Assembly: GCA_030649445.1 (NCBI GenBank)
Contig: JAUSKR010000024.1
Span: forward strand, 1-15,492
Source: a bacterium
Lineage (GTDB): Bacteria > Patescibacteriota > UBA1384 > XYA2-FULL-43-10 > 1-14-0-10-43-13
Direction of reading: 5' to 3'
Length of the DNA stretch: 15,492 nt
Below the pieces are notes generated by a model that saw only the letters and a list, made by a program, of their open reading frames with translations, had not been told where the DNA came from and ran no database searches. Positions 11,670 through 15,492 of this stretch are shown here, in pieces. The translations under genes and the position numbers were made by a program. Positions within the stretch are counted from its first letter, which is position 1, and every line of letters starts with the position of its first letter.

Positions 11670-11698
11670 ATTTTAGCATCGAAGCAGTCTGACACCAA
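11670..11698 (-). promoter_or_regulatory. Candidate promoter for the glycosyltransferase
   Basis: On the minus strand TTGGTG (11698-11693), a 17-bp spacer and TAAAAT (11675-11670) lie just outside the inverted-repeat element, directing transcription through it. The -35 match is moderate. Confidence 0.4.
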
Positions 11699-11736
11699 AT
11701 GTTTTGTCTGTTTTTGCATTATTTGACAACCCAGTA

Positions 11737-11742
11737 TATAAT
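11737..11742 (+). promoter_or_regulatory. -10 element of the pilus operon
   Basis: A perfect TATAAT lies 26 bp before the ATG at 11769. The best-placed -35 (TTGCAT at 11714) is weak, and a TTGACA at 11723 is too close. AAAAAGGG at 11756-11762 is a weak ribosome binding site. Confidence 0.5.
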
Positions 11743-11768
11743 TTAATCGTACTTAAAAAGGGTCCTGA

Positions 11769-12809
11769 ATGCAGAAGAAGAGGGGATCGGCAATTGTAAT
11801 AGCGATGTTGCTGGTGACTGCCGTTGGCGCGGTTGGTTTTACGTTTGGCAAAGTCCTAAACATCCAGATTACAAATGAAACTCTCTATGAAAACGGTGTT
11901 GGTGCTTATTACTCTGCTGAGTCTGGTATAGAAGAGGGCTTTCTGCGCTACCGCTATAGCCGTGATTCACAAATACCTTCGATTTTAACTTCAGCAAACT
12001 GGCTTACTCTTTCAAATAATGTCACCCGAGCCAATTTAACTTCCGTCCAGGTACTAAAGCCGAACGTCGACAAAAGCAATATCGCAACAACCGCACTCGA
12101 TATAAGCGATCCCAACAGTCAATTTTACGATCTACGGATGGGTTCGGCGTCGCCCCTCGGTTCTCCCGCCGGCTCGGTCTCGGGCAACTCAAACCTCAGC
12201 AACCCTGCTCTTGATCCAAATTATTCAGATTTTCACATTGCCAGAGACGAGACTAAAAAGATTGATCTAGAAAGCATCTTCAATGTTGGCGATGATATAA
12301 CCCTGTCTTTTAAAGCGTCCAATCCAATAATTAGCCCGGAACGACCAGCCGTATTACAGCAAGCTAAATGTGTTTTAATAGAAGTGAAGTTAGAGCTTCA
12401 GCAGATTCAAAACGGTCCTATCATCGAAAAGAAAAAATTATTAAAAAATCCCGTCGGTTGCTCATATAGTGGCAGTCCAGATAATATTATCACTGATTAC
12501 ACCACCACACTCGATTATGTTTATGATGGAGCTACTGGCATAGCAACTATTGCGGGGTTAAAAAATGCAATTGCCCCAACCATTTCTTATTATCGGGCAA
12601 TATTATTTTTAAAACCGATCGGTTCGGACATTGATTATTCGCTACAAGAAACCGGTTCTGCTGTTGCTCAAAACCCACTAAACGGTGCAAACTCTGTCAT
12701 CACTTCGACCGGCTATTTTGGCGGAATTAACCGGACGCTCGAGGCCGATATTGATCTGACTAATGGATCGTTGTATGATCTGTATGACTTCGTAATATAT
12801 AAAAATTGA
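11769..12809 (+). CDS. PilX-like type IV pilus assembly protein
   Basis: A 346-residue protein with the N-terminal layout of PilX-type minor pilins. A short basic start MQKKRGSA leads into one hydrophobic helix (about residues 8-30, IVIAMLLVTAVGAVGFTFG). The typical NETLYENGVGAYYSAESGIEEGF follows, as in CPR pilus genes. The rest is a long Ser/Asn/Thr-rich extracellular-type domain with two cysteines (KCVLIEV and GCSYSG) that could pair. The usual prepilin GF(T)xxE cleavage motif is not clear, which is common in this group. It is followed 15 nt later by a response regulator and should form an operon with it. A role in type IV pilus assembly on the cell surface is inferred from the N-terminus; the C-terminal domain is unrecognised. 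Confidence 0.78.
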   Translation: MQKKRGSAIVIAMLLVTAVGAVGFTFGKVLNIQITNETLYENGVGAYYSAESGIEEGFLRYRYSRDSQIPSILTSANWLTLSNNVTRANLTSVQVLKPNVDKSNIATTALDISDPNSQFYDLRMGSASPLGSPAGSVSGNSNLSNPALDPNYSDFHIARDETKKIDLESIFNVGDDITLSFKASNPIISPERPAVLQQAKCVLIEVKLELQQIQNGPIIEKKKLLKNPVGCSYSGSPDNIITDYTTTLDYVYDGATGIATIAGLKNAIAPTISYYRAILFLKPIGSDIDYSLQETGSAVAQNPLNGANSVITSTGYFGGINRTLEADIDLTNGSLYDLYDFVIYKN

Positions 12810-12824
12810 TAGTAGGAGCGTAAA

Positions 12825-13214
12825 ATGGCAACAAACGCAAAAATACTTTTAGTTGATGATGACATCACCCTACATGAAATGTATGCTGAGCGTTTGCGGG
12901 CAGAGGGCTATATTATTGTATCCGCTTATGACGGCGAAGAAGCACTGGCGAAGGTCTACACAGAAAAACCAGATATTATTTTGCTAGACATCATGATGCC
13001 AAAAATAAATGGTATCGATGTGATGAAAAAGCTGCAGGAGGATGAGACGACCAAAAAAATACCAGTAATTTTACTGACGGCCCTAATTCAGGAAATTGAC
13101 AAAATTAAAAATATTATGAAGCCTTACGATCAGTATTTAATTAAAAGTGAGACAATGCCGGCCAATATTATCACCGCTATCGAAAAATCGCTGACACTGG
13201 CTGTTAAAGCTTAA
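12825..13214 (+). CDS. Single-domain response regulator (receiver only)
   Basis: A 129-residue CheY-like receiver with no output domain. The acidic pocket is D11-D12-D13. The phospho-acceptor is D55 in IILLDIMMP. The switch Thr is in VILLTAL, and the conserved Lys is in QYLIKSE, where most receivers have KP. The ATG at 12825 follows TAGGAG at 7-nt spacing. It is co-directional with the PilX-like gene and convergent with the HU-PilB-like gene. In type IV pilus systems such receivers act through PilB- or PilT-type motors or partner proteins. No histidine kinase is in the window. Confidence 0.93.
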   Translation: MATNAKILLVDDDITLHEMYAERLRAEGYIIVSAYDGEEALAKVYTEKPDIILLDIMMPKINGIDVMKKLQEDETTKKIPVILLTALIQEIDKIKNIMKPYDQYLIKSETMPANIITAIEKSLTLAVKA

Positions 13215-13223
13215 TTATAAAAG

Positions 13224-13320
13224 CTCACGTCTAGGGTCTATCGGTAACGAGACCCGTATCGTGGAGCGGTCACGTCTGACGTCGGCCCTTAGACGAACCG
13301 GGCTTCGTTACCGGTAAACG
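13224..13320. repeat. CGGTAACGA palindromic repeat, intergenic copy
   Basis: This fills the gap between the convergent response regulator and the HU-PilB-like gene. It shares CTCACGTCTAG, CGGTAACGA, CCCGTATCG, CGGTCACGT and TCGTTACCG with the copy inside the methyltransferase gene at 811-911. Outer CGTCTAGGG/CCCTTAGACG arms form a hairpin that may serve as a terminator. Confidence 0.8.
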
Positions 13321-13327
13321 GTTAACG

Positions 13328-15400
13328 TTAATTCTGCTCTAATACTTCTCTGATAGTCGTTTCACCGATGAGGGCTTTGATGATGCCGTCTTGAATTAAA
13401 TTTGTGAAACCGCCGCGGACGGCTTCTTTTTTAATTGCTTCAGCATCGCTATTTTTAATAATTAGACCGCGAATTTTTTCATTTAGTATGAAAGTTTCAT
13501 ACAATGTAATTTTGCCAAAATAGCCGGTTTTATTACATTCAGTACAGCCCAGACCTCGATAAAAATGGTTCCCTAGTTTGCGCAGACGGGATCTTTCTTG
13601 TGCGGGCAAACCGCTCAAAATATCTCTAATCTGATGGATAGTTTTCGAATCAGGTTTTTCTAATGTCTTGCAAGATTGGCAAACTCTATAAACCGGATAA
13701 GCTGAAATTATCAAATTCAACTTGTCGGCCAGGACTTTAGGATTGACCCCCAGGTCAGTTATTTTTGAGAGAGCATCAAACGAATCCTTGGCCTCAAAAG
13801 AAGCAATAATAATTTTATCAGCAAAAAGCGACAAGACTTTGTCGGCGGTTTCTTTGGTTAGCAATTGGTCAATCATCAAGACATCGCAATCAAACTTGGA
13901 GATTGAAAGTAACATCGAGTCGTGATCGTGATTTTTTTCTCCTGTGACATCAATCTGATTAATCCCCGGAATGACAAGAGCTGGGCTATTTTCCAAGGTG
14001 ACAACATTGAAATTCCTTGCCAAGAGAAAATCTGCTAGAGCGTAGAAGATTCTACTGCGTTCTTTTTCTGATTGGCTGGCGAGTAACACAAGACCCATCT
14101 TTTCAGCATTGTCTTTGATTTTTCCAAAATCGGAATCTCTGAGATCTAATTCGGTTAATTTTTCAAGAACCTTTGGGCGGTCTTTGATGTTAATAACGAT
14201 CTTTTCGCCATTGACAACGGGAATACTCAAGAACTCAAACTCTTCATCTGTGCCGTCAATATTGACACAAAAAATGTTTTGATGATTATCATCGGAACTT
14301 TTTTTATTCAAGTTTGCAAGCTGTTTAATTTTAGCAACAATTGCTTTTTGAAGAGATTTATCGAGTGCAGTTTTCTCTATTATCCTGCTGTTAATGCGAA
14401 ACTTAATTAAAACGCTTTGTTCAGTCGGGTCGAAATGAATAGTTGTTGCCTGTTCACGGATAGCTCGTTTGAGAATTAGACTTACGACCCGGCTAACTGG
14501 AGTGGAACTGTCAATTTTTATTGGCTCGGAGTCAGAGACAGTATTTGCAAGAGTCGTCTCTGGCTTATTTCCGGTCAGAGCGAGCCGGTCATACTGGGCG
14601 AAGACTTTGTCAAAATCACTTTCAGACACGAGACGCGGCGAGATTTTCTTCCGGACAATTTTTCTAATGGCTGCGAGAGTATCGTGGTCTTTTGGATCAG
14701 TCATCCCCAGAATTAAAATCTCATCTTTTAGATCAATCGGAATAATTTTGGTCCGGCGGGCAATCTCCTCTGGCACCAAGCAAAGGATATGATCGGGAAC
14801 ATCAGTCTTGGACAGATCAATATATTTGACTTGAAGAGAATTTTTATCAAAGGGAACAATTTCTTTTTCACTTAGCGGAATTTGTCTGACCGGCAGATCA
14901 ACCCAGCTTTTTTTGATGATGCGAATTGGGATTTTAACAGTTTCATCATCACTTTTTCCGGTTTTCTGCACAGTCGAAGAATTTTCCTTCGCATTTCTCA
15001 TTGTTTCATATTCAGCCTTAGTAATATCAAGGGCTTTCCGGTCTGAGATGCCAGCATTTTTCTTGGCTGCTTGTATTATTTTGGTCGAACCAAAACTGGT
15101 TGCGCTGCTAGTCTCCAAATGGTGGTCAACCAGGTCTTTGATGTTGTCAGAGGGCATCCACTTGACGGCATTGGTCGCCAACATTATCGTTTTTCTCTTG
15201 TTGCCAAAAGCCGGATGGTTGATCGTCTTCGACGGGTAATTGACGAGATAGAAGGAACCGAAGTTTGAATAAACAACTCTCTCACCCTTTTTCAAGGCGG
15301 TTTCAATACTATCACCAAAAGCCTCGACTATTTTTCGCGCTTCTTTGACGGATAAATCAGTTCTCTTGGCTAATAATTTTGTGAATTGTTTCTGATTCAC
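13328..15400 (-). CDS. HU/IHF domain fused to catalytically degraded PilB/GspE-like ATPase
   Basis: A 690-residue fusion. Residues 1-92 are an HU/IHF DNA-binding domain (LSVKEARKIVEAFGDSIE, YSNFGSFYL, beta arm around TINHPAFGNKRK). A polar linker covers 93-165. Residues 175-272 match the GspE/PilB N-terminal domain (VPEEIARRTKIIPI, LILGMTDPKD). Residues 297-690 follow the PilB core (VSLILKRAIREQATTIHFDP, VNGEKIVINI), but its ATPase motifs are gone. Walker A GPTGSGKST is ASQSEKERS (441-449), Walker B (M/V)GEIRD is MIDQLLT (509-515), and the His box TLHTN is SFEAKD. The zinc site is kept: C574/C577 and C619/C622. It starts with GTG at 15400, and AAGGAG lies 12 nt upstream. It is convergent with the PilX-like/response-regulator pair. 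It is probably a structural or DNA-linked partner of a true PilB, not a motor. Confidence 0.85.
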   Translation of the reverse strand: MNQKQFTKLLAKRTDLSVKEARKIVEAFGDSIETALKKGERVVYSNFGSFYLVNYPSKTINHPAFGNKRKTIMLATNAVKWMPSDNIKDLVDHHLETSSATSFGSTKIIQAAKKNAGISDRKALDITKAEYETMRNAKENSSTVQKTGKSDDETVKIPIRIIKKSWVDLPVRQIPLSEKEIVPFDKNSLQVKYIDLSKTDVPDHILCLVPEEIARRTKIIPIDLKDEILILGMTDPKDHDTLAAIRKIVRKKISPRLVSESDFDKVFAQYDRLALTGNKPETTLANTVSDSEPIKIDSSTPVSRVVSLILKRAIREQATTIHFDPTEQSVLIKFRINSRIIEKTALDKSLQKAIVAKIKQLANLNKKSSDDNHQNIFCVNIDGTDEEFEFLSIPVVNGEKIVINIKDRPKVLEKLTELDLRDSDFGKIKDNAEKMGLVLLASQSEKERSRIFYALADFLLARNFNVVTLENSPALVIPGINQIDVTGEKNHDHDSMLLSISKFDCDVLMIDQLLTKETADKVLSLFADKIIIASFEAKDSFDALSKITDLGVNPKVLADKLNLIISAYPVYRVCQSCKTLEKPDSKTIHQIRDILSGLPAQERSRLRKLGNHFYRGLGCTECNKTGYFGKITLYETFILNEKIRGLIIKNSDAEAIKKEAVRGGFTNLIQDGIIKALIGETTIREVLEQN

Positions 15401-15492
15401 TTTTTGTTGCCGCTCCTTATAACTTTATTGTAAACTCATCCGGTATAGATGGCAATATTGATGTTAAAAAAGCGGGAATATTAGCCCGTCAG
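15401..15492 (-). promoter_or_regulatory. Upstream region of the HU-PilB-like gene
   Basis: This contains the AAGGAG site (about 15413-15418). At the window edge, on the minus strand, is a CGGG/CCCG hairpin followed by TTTTTT (about 15466-15488), which may terminate an upstream gene outside the window. No confident promoter is visible. Confidence 0.4.

Noticed and set aside
11369..11692. 107-codon plus-strand open frame
   Set aside because: It lies antisense to the glycosyltransferase start and across the 161-bp inverted-repeat element, without a ribosome binding site or family resemblance.

Overview
The window looks like a chromosomal segment of an uncultured Candidate Phyla Radiation (Patescibacteria) bacterium. 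Supporting signs are short genes with few Shine-Dalgarno sites, an L27 without the N-terminal extension, a PilX-like pilus gene beside a receiver-only response regulator, tRNA genes with encoded CCA, and intergenic DNA full of iterated short motifs. TGA is used as a stop (yraN and others), so the code is standard, unlike the UGA-glycine CPR lineages. No finer placement is supported.

Layout, left to right. 1-5005 (+) is a housekeeping run: a THUMP/Trm11-type RNA methyltransferase, rpmA, rplS, yraN and gltX. Between rplS and yraN lie a GC-rich single-gene cassette and a 111-bp MITE-like element with a 7-bp target duplication. 5002-5654 (-) is a ribbon-helix-helix/PIN toxin-antitoxin pair with a good sigma70-type promoter. 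5816-6830 (-) is a second GC-rich single-gene cassette with its own promoter and hairpin. 6833-10313 (-) is a tRNA region. It holds tRNA-Glu(CTC), a flavin disulfide reductase, a nitrilase-family amidohydrolase, a damaged GIY-YIG gene, a 3' fragment plus an intact copy of tRNA-Gln(CTG), and an intact GIY-YIG gene. tRNA-Glu is bracketed by copies of its own 3' and 5' ends. tRNA-Gln sits inside a perfect 17-bp inverted repeat. 10358-11500 (-) is a GT4 glycosyltransferase whose start codon abuts a 161-bp inverted-repeat element. 11769-13214 (+) holds a PilX-like protein and a response regulator. 13328-15400 (-) encodes a striking fusion: an HU/IHF DNA-binding domain joined to a PilB/GspE-like protein whose Walker A, Walker B and His-box residues are all degraded, although the tetra-cysteine zinc site is kept.

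How the genes work together. The first block serves translation (RNA modification, two ribosomal proteins, glutamyl-tRNA synthesis). The right end is a type IV pilus/competence-type locus. The HU-pseudoPilB fusion is the best candidate for an undescribed system: a DNA-binding, non-hydrolysing partner of the pilus motor. The second theme is heavy invasion by short palindromic and iterated repeats. Several sit in frame inside essential-looking genes (methyltransferase, gltX, glycosyltransferase, and possibly rpmA). tRNA genes have acted as sites of small duplications next to GIY-YIG nuclease genes.
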